This document shows, piece after piece, positions 29,223 through 38,902 of a stretch of 64,000 bases of DNA. Origin of the DNA: Pseudomonas fluorescens (GTDB lineage Bacteria > Pseudomonadota > Gammaproteobacteria > Pseudomonadales > Pseudomonadaceae); contig NZ_CP015225.1 of the NCBI RefSeq assembly GCF_001623525.1, positions 4,352,501 to 4,416,500 on the forward strand. The letters run 5' to 3'. A model generated the notes under the pieces. The model saw nothing but the letters and a program-made list of their open reading frames with translations, was not told the DNA's origin and made no database searches. The position numbers and the translations under genes were made by a program. Position 1 is the stretch's first letter, and every line of letters starts with the position of its first letter.

Positions 29223-31670
29223 TTGATTCGTCTGCTGAAATTTTTCGGATGGTCCATCGTCGCCGTTTTCTGCGGACTGCTCTTGGGCCTGAGCGGCGCC
29301 TTTCTTTACCTTAGTCCGGGATTGCCGTCCGTGGAGGCACTGAGAAGTATTCAGTTGCAGATTCCTTTGCGGGTGTACAGCAGCGACAACAAATTGATCG
29401 CCGAATTTGGCGAAATGCGCCGCACGCCGATCCGTTTCGCCGACATTCCCCCCAATTTCATCAATGCGTTACTAAGTGCTGAAGACGATAACTTCGCCAA
29501 TCACTACGGCGTCGACCCGGGCAGCCTGATGCGCGCCGCCAGCCAGTTGATCAAGAGCGGCCACATCCAGTCCGGCGGCAGCACCATCACCATGCAGGTG
29601 GCCAAGAACTTCTTCCTGACCAGCGAGCGCAGCTTCTCGCGCAAGACCACCGAGATCCTCCTGGCCCTGCAGATCGAGCGGCAGCTGACCAAGGATGAAA
29701 TCCTCGAGCTGTACGTGAACAAGATTTACCTGGGCAACCGCGCCTACGGCATCGAGGCGGCGGCGCAGGTGTATTACGGCAAGTCGATCCGCGACGTGAG
29801 CCTGGCACAGATGGCGATGATTGCCGGCCTGCCCAAGGCACCCTCGCGCTTCAACCCGCTGGCCAACCCGGCACGCAGCAAGGAACGTCGCGACTGGATC
29901 CTGGGGCGCATGTACAAGCTCGGCAAGATCAGCGAGGCCGACTACACCGCCGCGATCAATGAACCGCTGAACGCCAGCTATCACGTACCGACCCCGGAAG
30001 TGAACGCCCCGTATATCGCCGAGATGGCCCGTGCCGAGATGGTTGGGCGCTATGGCAGCGACGCTTACACCGAAGGTTTCCGCGTGACCACCACGGTGCC
30101 GAGCAACTTGCAGGAAATGGCCAACACCGCGCTGCACGAAGGCTTGATGACCTACGACCAGCGCCACGGCTACCGTGGCCCTGAATCGCGCCTGCCGGGC
30201 AAGACCAAGGAAGCCTGGGCCCTGGAGCTGACCAAGCAGCGCACCATCAGCAGCCTGGAGCCGGCGATTGTCACGTCGGTGGACAAGGACGGCATCAAGG
30301 TGCTGACCCGTAACGGCGAACAGGAGGAACACGTGGCCTGGGACACCATGAAATGGGCCCGGCCGTTCCTCAATACCAACAGCATGGGCGCCAACCCACG
30401 ACAACCGTCCGACGTTGCCCAGGTCGGCGACCTGATCCGCGTCCAGCGCCAGGCGGACAACACGCTCAAGTTCAGCCAGATCCCGGCCGCCCAGGGCGCC
30501 CTGGTGTCCCTCGACCCGCAGGACGGAGCCATCCGTTCGTTGGTAGGTGGCTTCGCCTTCGAGCAAAGCAACTACAACCGCGCGTTGCAGGCCAAGCGCC
30601 AACCGGGCTCGAGCTTCAAGCCGTTCGTCTACAGCGCCGCCCTGGACAACGGCTACACCGCCGCCAGCCTGGTGAACGACGCACCGATCGTGTTCGTCGA
30701 TGAATACCTGGACAAGGTCTGGCGACCGAAGAACGACACCAATACGTTCCTCGGCCCGATTCGTCTGCGCGAGGCGCTGTACAAATCCCGCAACCTGGTA
30801 TCAATCCGCCTGCTGCAGGCATTGGGCGTGGACCGCACCATCGACTACATCAGCAAGTTCGGCTTCAACAAGCAGGACCTGCCGCGAAACCTGTCCCTGG
30901 CCCTGGGCACCGCGACCTTGACGCCGATGGAAATCGCCACCGGCTGGAGTACGTTCGCCAACGGCGGGTACAAGATCACTCCGTACATCATCGACAAGAT
31001 CGAAAGCCGCAACGGCGAGACGCTGTTCGTCGCCAACCCGCCACGCGTTCCCACGGGTGAGCAGGCCAGCGATGGCCTCGCCGCTCCATCCACCGAGACG
31101 TTCACGGTCAATGCGACGCCGGGCGAAGCCACCACGGCCCCAGGCCTGCCCCAGGCGCCCGCCATCGCGGAACGCATTGTCGATGGCCGCACCACCTACA
31201 TCCTCAACAGCATGCTGCAGGACGTGATCAAGCTCGGCACCGGCCGTCGCGCCCTGGCCCTGGGCCGCACCGACCTGGCGGGCAAGACCGGTACCACCAA
31301 CGAATCCAAGGACGCCTGGTTCTCCGGCTACAACGCCGATTACGTGACCACCGTCTGGACCGGTTTCGACCAACCCGAAAGCCTGGGTCGCCGCGAGTTC
31401 GGCGGTACCGTGGCGCTGCCGATCTGGATGAGCTACATGGGCGCCGCCCTCAAGGACAAGCCGCCGCACACCCAGCCGGAGCCGGAAGGCATCCTCAGCC
31501 TGCGGGTCGATCCGGTCAGCGGCCGAGCGGCCACGCCGGGCACCCCAGGGGCGTACTTCGAACTGTTCAAGAGCGAAGACACCCCGCCATCGGTCAACGA
31601 GCTGGGCAATGGCGTCGCACCGGGCAGCCCGCTGCCAGCGGACGAAGCGGCGCCGATCGATCTGTTCTGA
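29223..31670 (+). CDS. ponA: Penicillin-binding protein 1A, bifunctional transglycosylase/transpeptidase
   Basis: Class A penicillin-binding protein that polymerises and cross-links peptidoglycan. Started at TTG 29223 it has 815 residues beginning with the cytoplasmic tail IRLLKFFGWS and a single helix, as in other Pseudomonas PBP1A; the longer upstream frame has no family character. Transglycosylase motifs are SAEDDNFANHYGVD and GGSTITMQVAKN. Transpeptidase motifs are SSFK (QPGSSFKPF), SRN (YKSRNLVS) and KTGTT. It runs divergently from pilM. Confidence 0.95.
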   Translation: MIRLLKFFGWSIVAVFCGLLLGLSGAFLYLSPGLPSVEALRSIQLQIPLRVYSSDNKLIAEFGEMRRTPIRFADIPPNFINALLSAEDDNFANHYGVDPGSLMRAASQLIKSGHIQSGGSTITMQVAKNFFLTSERSFSRKTTEILLALQIERQLTKDEILELYVNKIYLGNRAYGIEAAAQVYYGKSIRDVSLAQMAMIAGLPKAPSRFNPLANPARSKERRDWILGRMYKLGKISEADYTAAINEPLNASYHVPTPEVNAPYIAEMARAEMVGRYGSDAYTEGFRVTTTVPSNLQEMANTALHEGLMTYDQRHGYRGPESRLPGKTKEAWALELTKQRTISSLEPAIVTSVDKDGIKVLTRNGEQEEHVAWDTMKWARPFLNTNSMGANPRQPSDVAQVGDLIRVQRQADNTLKFSQIPAAQGALVSLDPQDGAIRSLVGGFAFEQSNYNRALQAKRQPGSSFKPFVYSAALDNGYTAASLVNDAPIVFVDEYLDKVWRPKNDTNTFLGPIRLREALYKSRNLVSIRLLQALGVDRTIDYISKFGFNKQDLPRNLSLALGTATLTPMEIATGWSTFANGGYKITPYIIDKIESRNGETLFVANPPRVPTGEQASDGLAAPSTETFTVNATPGEATTAPGLPQAPAIAERIVDGRTTYILNSMLQDVIKLGTGRRALALGRTDLAGKTGTTNESKDAWFSGYNADYVTTVWTGFDQPESLGRREFGGTVALPIWMSYMGAALKDKPPHTQPEPEGILSLRVDPVSGRAATPGTPGAYFELFKSEDTPPSVNELGNGVAPGSPLPADEAAPIDLF

Positions 31671-31682
31671 CCGGTCTCATCC

Positions 31683-31721
31683 AAAAGCCCCGCCTTCGAA
31701 AGAAGTGCGGGGCTTTTTTTA
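31683..31721 (+). terminator. Terminator of ponA
   Basis: The 11-bp stem aaaagccccgc / gcggggctttt with a 12-nt loop ends in a seven-T run, 13 bp after the ponA stop. Confidence 0.9.
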
Positions 31722-31735
31722 TGCCGCGCAAGGCC

Positions 31736-31872
31736 CCTGTGGCGAGGGGATTTATCCCCGCTGGGCTGCACAGCAGCCCCAAATCCAGACTGCGCGGAAC
31801 AATACATGAAACCGCGTCAGCCAAATTACGACTGCTACGCAGCCGAGCGGGGATAAATCCCCTCGCCACAGG
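31736..31872. repeat. REP doublet, family A (ggggatttatcccc variant)
   Basis: Inverted arms beginning cctgtggcgaggggatttat flank a spacer of about 85 bp. This variant has ggggatttatcccc instead of gggagcttgctccc in the arm palindrome, and matches the solitary arm near 23496. It lies between convergent ponA and the malic enzyme gene. Confidence 0.85.
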
Positions 31873-31917
31873 TTGTCGGCTTGCCCAGCAACGGGTTTCC
31901 ATCCATAAAATCCAGAC

Positions 31918-31952
31918 AAAAAAAAACCCGACTCGCAAGAGCCGGGGTTTTT
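31918..31952 (-). terminator. Terminator of the malic enzyme gene
   Basis: An imperfect stem (aaaacccgactc / gagccggggttt with one mismatch, loop gcaa) is followed on the minus strand by nine T residues, just after the malic enzyme stop. Confidence 0.8.
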
Positions 31953-31972
31953 CGTTGAAGCGCTACAACGGC

Positions 31973-33241
31973 TTAGCCGTTGAACACATCATCCACGCTC
32001 TTGAGCGGGTAGTTCTTCGGATACGGCAGGGTCGCCACGCCAGTCTCGATAGCGGCCTTGGCCACGGCGTCGGAGATCAGGGTGATCAGGCGGGCGTCCA
32101 TTGGTTTCGGGATGATGTACTCACGACCGAATTCCAGCTTGATGCCGCCGTAGGCGTCGCACACTTCCTGAGGCACCGGCAGCTTGGCCAGTTCGCGCAG
32201 GGCGTTGGCGGCCGCGACTTTCATTTCTTCGTTGATGCGCTTGGCGCGAACGTCCAGGGCACCGCGGAAGATGAATGGGAAGCCCAGTACGTTGTTGACC
32301 TGGTTCGGGTAGTCCGAACGGCCGGTGGCCATGATCACGTCGTTGCGAGTGGCGTGAGCCAGTTCCGGGGCGATTTCCGGGTCCGGGTTCGAGCAGGCGA
32401 ACACGATCGGGTTCGGCGCCATGCGCAGCAGGTTTTCCGGGCTCAGCAGGTTCGGACCCGACAGGCCGACGAACACGTCGGCACCGTCCAGCGCGTCCGC
32501 CAGGGAGCGCTTGTCGGTCGCGTGGGCAAACACGGCCTTGTACTGGTTCAGGTCGTCACGGCCGGAGTGGATCACGCCGGTACGGTCGACCATGAAGATG
32601 TTTTCGATCTTGGCGCCCATGCTCACCAGCAACTTCATGCAGGAGATGGCCGCAGCGCCAGCGCCGAGGCAGACGATCTTGGCTTCCGGCAGGGTCTTGC
32701 CGGCGATTTCCAGGGCGTTGATCATGCCGGCCGCAGTAACGATCGCGGTGCCGTGCTGGTCATCGTGGAATACCGGAATGTCGCACTGTTCGATCAGGGC
32801 GCGCTCGATCTCGAAGCACTCAGGTGCCTTGATGTCTTCCAGGTTGATGCCGCCGAAGGTAATGGAGATGCGCTTGACGGTGTCGATGAAGGCTTGCGGG
32901 CTCTCGGAATCGACTTCGATGTCGAATACGTCGATACCGGCGAAGCGCTTGAACAGCACGCCCTTGCCTTCCATGACTGGCTTGGAAGCCAATGGGCCGA
33001 GATTACCCAGGCCGAGAATCGCGGTGCCATCGGAAATGACTGCAACCAGGTTGCCTTTACCGGTGTATTTGTAGGCCAGTTCAGGGTCGCGAGCGATTTC
33101 GCGGACTGGTTCGGCTACGCCGGGGCTGTAGGCCAGCGACAAGTCGCGAGCAGTAGCGGTGGCCTTGGTGAGCTCGACACTCAGCTTCCCTGGACGAGGA
33201 TTAGCGTGATATTCGAGAGCGGCAGTTTTCAGATCAGACAT
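31973..33241 (-). CDS. maeB: Malic enzyme (short form)
   Basis: Oxidative decarboxylation of malate to pyruvate with NAD(P)H production. The preferred ATG at 33241 gives 422 residues starting MSDLKTAALEYHANPRPGKL; 24 upstream in-frame residues do not look coding. Visible features are SLAYSPGVAEPVREIA, the divalent-metal region FHDDQHGTAIVTAAGMINAL, and the nucleotide-binding VCLGAGAAAISCMKLL. It lacks the C-terminal phosphotransacetylase-like domain of the long E. coli MaeB, which is normal for this Pseudomonas locus. Confidence 0.92.
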   Translation of the reverse strand: MSDLKTAALEYHANPRPGKLSVELTKATATARDLSLAYSPGVAEPVREIARDPELAYKYTGKGNLVAVISDGTAILGLGNLGPLASKPVMEGKGVLFKRFAGIDVFDIEVDSESPQAFIDTVKRISITFGGINLEDIKAPECFEIERALIEQCDIPVFHDDQHGTAIVTAAGMINALEIAGKTLPEAKIVCLGAGAAAISCMKLLVSMGAKIENIFMVDRTGVIHSGRDDLNQYKAVFAHATDKRSLADALDGADVFVGLSGPNLLSPENLLRMAPNPIVFACSNPDPEIAPELAHATRNDVIMATGRSDYPNQVNNVLGFPFIFRGALDVRAKRINEEMKVAAANALRELAKLPVPQEVCDAYGGIKLEFGREYIIPKPMDARLITLISDAVAKAAIETGVATLPYPKNYPLKSVDDVFNG

Positions 33242-33425
33242 GTGGGCATTCCGCTTTTTACTGTGTTGGACAGACGGACCGCCGAGGATACGCGCCTCGC
33301 AAAGTCCCCACAAGACTGACCAGTCACTGCTGTCAAGCGCCCTGCCCTACGACTTTGGGCCAAGAGCCACGAAACACAAGGGCCACATGCATACAATCCA
33401 CCGACTAAATGTCTACAATTTTTTC

Positions 33426-34208
33426 TCACAAGACCGCTTGCAGCATGGCAGGATCGGTCAGCGGCAACATCCATCGCGCCTGCCCGGCCTTGTGGCCGCC
33501 GCGTCGGGCGCGATCGACGACCCAGCCACGGGCCTCGATTTTTCGGCCCTTTAGCCGCTTCAGGGCCGAGGCGTCGAAGCGTCTTTGCACACCGGGCGCA
33601 ATGTGCAAGACAACTGCCCCCTGCAATTCAATCCAGATGCCTCCGCGATTGCGCTGCACGTTTTCGACACGTCCGCTCATCAGCACAAAACCGGGCGCAT
33701 TGATTTGCTCCGCTCGCACGACGGGCGATTTTTTCCAGAGGCCGAATCCGGCTTGCCGCGCATGACGTTCAGCCATTTGCTGGCATCTGACCAGGTCGAC
33801 GTTCGGCGCGACCGCCACCAGAAACCCCAGCCCCTCGGCAATCAACCGTTCCTCGAGGTTCTCGCCCTGGGCGTTGTAGACATGGGCCAGTGTGCGACCG
33901 TAATCATCGTGGTCATCCTTGCCAGGCAACACGCCCACCCGGCCATCACTGGCGGCTACCAGGGCTTCGAGTCGCTGACGTGCCGCCACGGCGAACGGTT
34001 CGTCGGCGCGGCCTCGCTTGCCCAGCTCAGGGCTGTTGAGACCGATCATCCGAATGCGCCGGCCATCCTCCAGGTACAAGGTATCGCCGTCCACCACCCG
34101 TTGCACCGCCACTTGGGGCAGGTTGCCCGGCGAAGGACAGGACGCCTGGGCACCACCGAGGCAAATCGCGGACACAAAAAAGGCGCCCGCAAGGGACGCC
34201 TTTTTCAT
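33426..34208 (-). CDS. Thermonuclease-like (SNase-fold) exported protein
   Basis: Staphylococcal-nuclease-like protein, 260 residues from the ATG at 34208. A signal peptide (KKASLAGAFFVSAICLGGAQA|SC) precedes the SNase fold: VVDGDTLYLEDGRRIRMIGLNSPELGKRGRADEPFA, with the conserved DGDT, the Arg of RxRxIGxxxPE, and DDYGRTLAHVY. About 110 C-terminal residues (GFVLMSGRVENVQRNRGGIW onward) may form a second small OB-like domain. Its first codons form a terminator-like hairpin. It lies 41 bp downstream of rpmE. The physiological substrate is unknown. Confidence 0.82.
   Translation of the reverse strand: MKKASLAGAFFVSAICLGGAQASCPSPGNLPQVAVQRVVDGDTLYLEDGRRIRMIGLNSPELGKRGRADEPFAVAARQRLEALVAASDGRVGVLPGKDDHDDYGRTLAHVYNAQGENLEERLIAEGLGFLVAVAPNVDLVRCQQMAERHARQAGFGLWKKSPVVRAEQINAPGFVLMSGRVENVQRNRGGIWIELQGAVVLHIAPGVQRRFDASALKRLKGRKIEARGWVVDRARRGGHKAGQARWMLPLTDPAMLQAVL
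34176..34205 (-). terminator. Terminator-like hairpin inside the first codons of the nuclease gene
   Basis: On the minus strand AAAAA-GGCGTCCC-TTGC-GGGCGCC-TTTTTT follows immediately after the nuclease ATG, about 45 bp after the rpmE stop. Stem, tetraloop and U-run fit an intrinsic terminator, but the same bases encode the start of the nuclease signal peptide (KKASLAGAFF). Confidence 0.6.
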
Positions 34209-34249
34209 CAATCTGGAGCGGTCGGGACGACCATCCAAAATGATCAGCC

Positions 34250-34474
34250 TCAGGCTTTTGGAGTAACTTTGCCGAAAGCACCGAAACGATCGGCGAACTT
34301 CTGAACACGACCGCCGGTATCCAGAGTCTTTTGCTTGCCGGTGTAGAACGGGTGGCATTCGTTGCAAACGTCGATCGCCAGGGCTTTGCCGTAGGTCGAA
34401 CGCGTTTCGAACTTGTTGCCGCAGCTGCAGGTTACGGCAATTACTGGGTATTCCGGATGGATATCGGTTTTCAT
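34250..34474 (-). CDS. rpmE: 50S ribosomal protein L31, zinc-binding form
   Basis: Small ribosomal protein of 74 residues that bridges the subunits. It has the zinc-binding cysteines of the C+ form (VTCSCGNKF and VCNECHPFY), unlike the zinc-free paralogue made under zinc starvation. The C-terminal [16 protein letters not shown] is typical. A good ribosome site (GAGGAAA) precedes the ATG. Confidence 0.97.
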   Translation of the reverse strand: MKTDIHPEYPVIAVTCSCGNKFETRSTYGKALAIDVCNECHPFYTGKQKTLDTGGRVQKFADRFGAFGKVTPKA

Positions 34475-34624
34475 GCTGTTTTCCTCAGGCTAGCGTGCCG
34501 CCACCCAACACTATTGTTGAATACCGCACGTAATTAGGCCGCGGATTCTACCAGACAACATCAATCACGCAAGCTATGACTTGTACCAACCGTCTGCTAG
34601 GCTCGCGGCCTCAAGCACAATCCC

Positions 34625-34713
34625 TGTGGGAGAGAGCTTGCTCGCGATAGCGGTGGGCCAGTTGCAGTGATGCTGGCTGTGCCACGGCCATCGCGAGCAA
34701 GCTCGCTCCCACA
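34625..34713. repeat. Palindromic repeat, tgtgggag family (family C)
   Basis: Arms tgtgggagagagcttgctcg and cgagcaagctcgctcccaca face each other across about 50 bp, between divergent rpmE and priA. A related element lies at 49338-49438. Confidence 0.75.
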
Positions 34714-34763
34714 TTGAATCGTGTTCAGCCTTGCGAACTTGTCCGCCTATCGAGATCCCCCGC

Positions 34764-36983
34764 GTGCCCGACGCCATCCTGCGCCTCGCCCTGCCTTCGC
34801 CGCTGCGCCGCCTGTTCGACTACCGCGCCCCGGCCGGAGTCCTGCGCGCCCAGTTGCAGCCGGGCATGCGCCTGCGGGTGCCGTTCGGCCGGCGGGAGAT
34901 GATCGGCATCCTGGTGGAGGTCACCGACCACAGCGAGGTCCCGGTCGACAAGCTCAAACCAGCCCTGGCCCTGCTCGATGCCACGCCACCACTGCCCGCC
35001 GCGCTGTTCAAGTTGTGCCTGTGGACGTCCCAGTATTACCAGCACAGCCTCGGCGACACCCTGAGTTGGGCGCTGCCGGTGCTGCTGCGCCAGGGCGAAC
35101 CGGCCGAGGCGCGCCAGGAGCGGTTCTGGTCGGTGGCGCCCGGCGCCTCGCTGGACGATCCACGCATCGCCCGCGCCCCGCGCCAGCGCGAGGCCTTGGC
35201 GACCCTGGCCCAACATCCCCACGGCGTGGCACACCAATTGTTGAGCAAACTGATGCTCAGCAAGGACAGCCTGGACCTGTTGCTGGCCAAGGACCTGGTC
35301 CAGGTGGAAATACGCAGGCACGCCCCCGGCGCCCGCCATGAACATTGGCTGGCCCAGCCGGAACTGCCGCTCAACACCGAACAGCGGGCCGCTTGCGAGG
35401 CCATTCGCGCAGGCTTCGACAGTTATCACGCCTTTCTCCTGGCGGGCGTCACCGGCAGCGGCAAGACCGAGGTCTACCTGCAACTGATCCGTCAGACCCT
35501 GGAGGCCGGCAAGCAGGCGCTGGTGCTGATTCCGGAAATCAACCTCGGCCCGCAAACCCTGGCGCGCTTCGAACAGCGCTTCAACGCCCGGATCGCCCTG
35601 GTGCACTCAGCGGTCAACGACCGCGAACGCCTGGAGGCCTGGCTCGCCGCCCGGGACGGCGAGGCCGACATCATCATCGGCACCCGCTCGGCCCTATTCA
35701 CGCCAATGAAGAACCCCGGCCTGATCATCATCGACGAAGAGCACGACGGTTCCTATAAACAGCAGGAAGGCCTGCGCTACCACGCCCGCGACCTGGCGCT
35801 GGTGCGCGCCCGCCAGGAAAACATTCCCATCGTGCTCGGCTCGGCAACCCCGTCGCTGGAAAGCCTGCACAACGCCTACACCGGCCGCTACGGCCTGCTG
35901 CGCCTCAATGAGCGGGCCGGCGGCGCCAAGCAACCGCGCTTCCTGCGCCTGGACGTGAAAAGCCGCCCGCTGGACAGCGGTATTTCCGGGCCGATGCAGC
36001 AAGCCATCGGCCAGACCCTGGCTGCCGGGCAACAGGTCCTGGTGTTCCTCAATCGCCGCGGTTTTGCCCCGACCCTGTTGTGCCACGACTGCGGCTGGAT
36101 GTCTGGTTGTGAGCGTTGCGATGCGCGGATGACCGTGCATCAACGCCATGGCGAGTTGCGTTGCCACCACTGCGGCCACGCCGAACGCGTGCCCAGGCAT
36201 TGCCCGCAGTGCGGCAAAGTGGACTTGCGCCCGGTCGGTGCCGGCACCGAACGTGCCGAAGAACGGCTGGGCATTCTGTTCCCCGATTACCCGGTACTGC
36301 GGGTGGATCGCGACAGCACTTCGCGCAAAGATGCGATGAACCAGTTGTTCGCGACGATCCAGAAGGGCCAGCCGTGCATCCTGGTGGGCACGCAAATGCT
36401 CGCCAAGGGGCACCACTTCCCACGGGTCACGCTGGTGTCGATCCTCGACGCCGATGGCGGACTGTTTTCCGGTGATTTCCGCGCCAGCGAGCGCATGGCG
36501 CAGTTGATCGTCCAGGTCGCAGGCCGGGCCGGGCGGGCCGAGGAGCCGGGCAAAGTGATCATCCAGACCCACCTGGCCGATCATCCGTTGCTGATCCAAC
36601 TGACCGAGCAAGGTTATTTCGCCTTCGCCGAACAGGCCTTGAGTGAACGGCGCAGCGCCGGCCTGCCGCCTTTTGCCCATCTGGCGCTGTTGCGGGCTGA
36701 GGCCCACAAGCCGGGGCAGGCCGAAGCGTTCCTTGATGAAGCCTGCAGCGAGGCCGAGCGTTTGCTGGCGGAGCAGAACCTCACCGGCATCGAACTCTTG
36801 GGCCCGGTGCCGGCGCCGATGGAACGGCGGGCGGGACGCTATCGAGCCCAGCTTTTATTACAAGCCAATGCCCGGGCGCCGTTGCATCGGCTATTGAGCG
36901 CCTGGCTACTGGTGCTGGAGCAGCTGCCCAGTGGACGCGCGGTGCGTTGGTCGCTGGATGTGGATCCGGTGGATTTGTACTGA
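34764..36983 (+). CDS. priA: Primosomal protein N' (replication restart helicase)
   Basis: ATP-dependent 3'-5' helicase that reloads the replisome at stalled forks. The GTG at 34764 gives 739 residues starting PDAILRLALPSPLRRLFDYRA, matching family N-termini; the eleven in-frame residues upstream do not. Visible motifs: Walker A GVTGSGKTEVY, DEEH box (IIIDEEHDGSYKQQEG), GSATPSLES, and eight zinc-binding cysteines between CHDCGWMSGCERC and CHHCGHAERVPRHCPQCG. Confidence 0.95.
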   Translation: MPDAILRLALPSPLRRLFDYRAPAGVLRAQLQPGMRLRVPFGRREMIGILVEVTDHSEVPVDKLKPALALLDATPPLPAALFKLCLWTSQYYQHSLGDTLSWALPVLLRQGEPAEARQERFWSVAPGASLDDPRIARAPRQREALATLAQHPHGVAHQLLSKLMLSKDSLDLLLAKDLVQVEIRRHAPGARHEHWLAQPELPLNTEQRAACEAIRAGFDSYHAFLLAGVTGSGKTEVYLQLIRQTLEAGKQALVLIPEINLGPQTLARFEQRFNARIALVHSAVNDRERLEAWLAARDGEADIIIGTRSALFTPMKNPGLIIIDEEHDGSYKQQEGLRYHARDLALVRARQENIPIVLGSATPSLESLHNAYTGRYGLLRLNERAGGAKQPRFLRLDVKSRPLDSGISGPMQQAIGQTLAAGQQVLVFLNRRGFAPTLLCHDCGWMSGCERCDARMTVHQRHGELRCHHCGHAERVPRHCPQCGKVDLRPVGAGTERAEERLGILFPDYPVLRVDRDSTSRKDAMNQLFATIQKGQPCILVGTQMLAKGHHFPRVTLVSILDADGGLFSGDFRASERMAQLIVQVAGRAGRAEEPGKVIIQTHLADHPLLIQLTEQGYFAFAEQALSERRSAGLPPFAHLALLRAEAHKPGQAEAFLDEACSEAERLLAEQNLTGIELLGPVPAPMERRAGRYRAQLLLQANARAPLHRLLSAWLLVLEQLPSGRAVRWSLDVDPVDLY

Positions 36984-37075
36984 ATAAGCAGATCGCAAGC
37001 TTTGTCCCCTGAGGGACCGAGTGCATCCAGGCCAGCAAGAATAATCACCACTGAGCCCCAACCGACCCGCTACAG

Positions 37076-37104
37076 TTGGCAAGCTCGTCCGGGCCACGGA
37101 TAAT
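37076..37104 (+). promoter_or_regulatory. Candidate sigma70 promoter of argS
   Basis: TTGGCA, 17 bp, then GATAAT, about 60 bp before the argS ATG in the priA-argS gap. Both hexamers match five of six consensus bases. Confidence 0.6.
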
Positions 37105-37164
37105 GCCCAGTTTTTCCACCAGCGCATCGAAGCGCCGCCGCGCCTGCGGTTGAAAGAGAAGACC

Positions 37165-38901
37165 ATGAAAGACACCATTCGCCAGCTCATCCAGCAAGCC
37201 ATCGCCCAACTCGTCACTGAAGGTGTGCTGCCAGAAGGCCTGTCGCCGGCGATTCAGGTCGAAAACACCCGCGACAAGACTCACGGCGACTTCGCCAGCA
37301 ACATCGCGATGATGCTCGCCAAGCCGGCCGGCATGAAACCGCGGGACTTGGCGGAGAAAATCATCGCCGCGCTGCCGGCCGACGAGAACGTCAGCAAGGC
37401 CGACATTGCCGGCCCCGGGTTCATCAATTTCTTCCAGAACACCCAGGCCCTGGCCTCGCGCCTGGACGCGGCCCTGGCTGACGAGCGCATTGGCGTGCGC
37501 AAGGCCGGTCCGTTGCAGCGCACCGTGGTCGACCTCTCGGCCCCCAACCTGGCCAAGGAAATGCACGTCGGCCACCTGCGCTCGACCATCATCGGCGACG
37601 GCGTGGCGCGGGTCCTGGAGTTTCTCGGCGACACCGTGATCCGTCAGAACCACGTTGGCGACTGGGGCACCCAGTTCGGCATGCTGATGGCCTACCTGCA
37701 GGAAAACCCCATTACCAGCGACGAACTGTCGGACCTGGAGAACTTCTACCGCGCCGCCAAGCAACGCTTCGACGAGTCGCCCGAGTTCGCCGACCGTGCC
37801 CGGGGCCTGGTGGTCAAGCTGCAAGCCGGCGACGCCGAGTGCCTGGCGCTGTGGAGCAAGTTCAAGGACATCTCCCTGTCCCACTGCCAGAAAATCTACG
37901 AGTTGCTGAACGTCAAATTGACCATGGCCGACGTGATGGGCGAAAGCGCCTACAACGACGACCTGATCAACGTGGTCAACGACCTCAAGGCCAAGGGCAT
38001 GCTGGTGGAAAGCAACGGCGCCCAGTGCGTGTTCCTCGACCAGTTCAAGACCGCCGATGGCGAGCCGTTGCCGGTGATCATCGTCAAGGCCGATGGTGGC
38101 TATCTCTACGCCACCACCGACCTGGCAGCCGTGCGCTACCGTAACAGCGTGCTCAAGGCCGATCGGGTGCTGTACTTCGTCGACCAGCGCCAGGCTCTGC
38201 ACTTCCAGCAAGTGTTCGAAGTCGCACGCCTGGCCGGTTTCGTGACCCATCCAATGGAGATGGAGCACATGGGCTTCGGCACCATGAACGGCGCCGACGG
38301 CCGCCCATTCAAGACCCGCGATGGCGGCACGGTAAAACTGATCGACCTGCTGACCGAAGCCCAGGATCGCGCCTACACCCTGGTCAAGGGCAAGAACCCG
38401 GACCTGGCCGAGGACGAACTGCGCAACATCGCCAAGGTGGTGGGCATCGACGCGGTGAAATACGCCGACCTGTCCAAGCACCGCACCAGCGACTACAGCT
38501 TCAACTTCGACCTGATGCTCAACTTCGAAGGCAACACCGCGCCGTACCTGCTGTACGCCTACACCCGCGTGGCGGGGGTGTTCCGCAAGCTCGGCAAAAG
38601 CTTCAATGAAGTGGACGGCCAGATTGTGCTCGAGGCCCCTCACGAACAGGAGCTGGCGGCGAAGCTGGCGCAGTTCGGTGAAGTGTTGAATAACGTCGCC
38701 GACAAGGGCACGCCGCACACCCTGTGCGCCTACCTGTACGATGTCGCCGGCCTGTTCTCCAGCTTCTACGAGAACTGCCCGATCCTCAACGCGCAAACCC
38801 CAGAGCAAATGCAGAGCCGCCTGCGCCTCGCCGCGCTGACCGGGCGTACGCTCAAGCAAGGCCTGGAACTGCTGGGCCTGGAAACCCTGGAGCGCATGTA
38901 A
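37165..38901 (+). CDS. argS: Arginyl-tRNA synthetase
   Basis: Class I aminoacyl-tRNA synthetase, 578 residues from the ATG at 37165 (a TTG five codons earlier is in frame but lacks a ribosome site; AGAGAAG precedes the ATG). It shows the N-terminal Add1 domain, the HIGH-like motif ([19 protein letters not shown]), a degenerate KMSK region ([15 protein letters not shown]) as usual for ArgRS, and the C-terminal DALR anticodon-binding domain ending LGLETLERM. Confidence 0.96.
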   Translation: MKDTIRQLIQQAIAQLVTEGVLPEGLSPAIQVENTRDKTHGDFASNIAMMLAKPAGMKPRDLAEKIIAALPADENVSKADIAGPGFINFFQNTQALASRLDAALADERIGVRKAGPLQRTVVDLSAPNLAKEMHVGHLRSTIIGDGVARVLEFLGDTVIRQNHVGDWGTQFGMLMAYLQENPITSDELSDLENFYRAAKQRFDESPEFADRARGLVVKLQAGDAECLALWSKFKDISLSHCQKIYELLNVKLTMADVMGESAYNDDLINVVNDLKAKGMLVESNGAQCVFLDQFKTADGEPLPVIIVKADGGYLYATTDLAAVRYRNSVLKADRVLYFVDQRQALHFQQVFEVARLAGFVTHPMEMEHMGFGTMNGADGRPFKTRDGGTVKLIDLLTEAQDRAYTLVKGKNPDLAEDELRNIAKVVGIDAVKYADLSKHRTSDYSFNFDLMLNFEGNTAPYLLYAYTRVAGVFRKLGKSFNEVDGQIVLEAPHEQELAAKLAQFGEVLNNVADKGTPHTLCAYLYDVAGLFSSFYENCPILNAQTPEQMQSRLRLAALTGRTLKQGLELLGLETLERM

Positions 38902-38902
38902 G

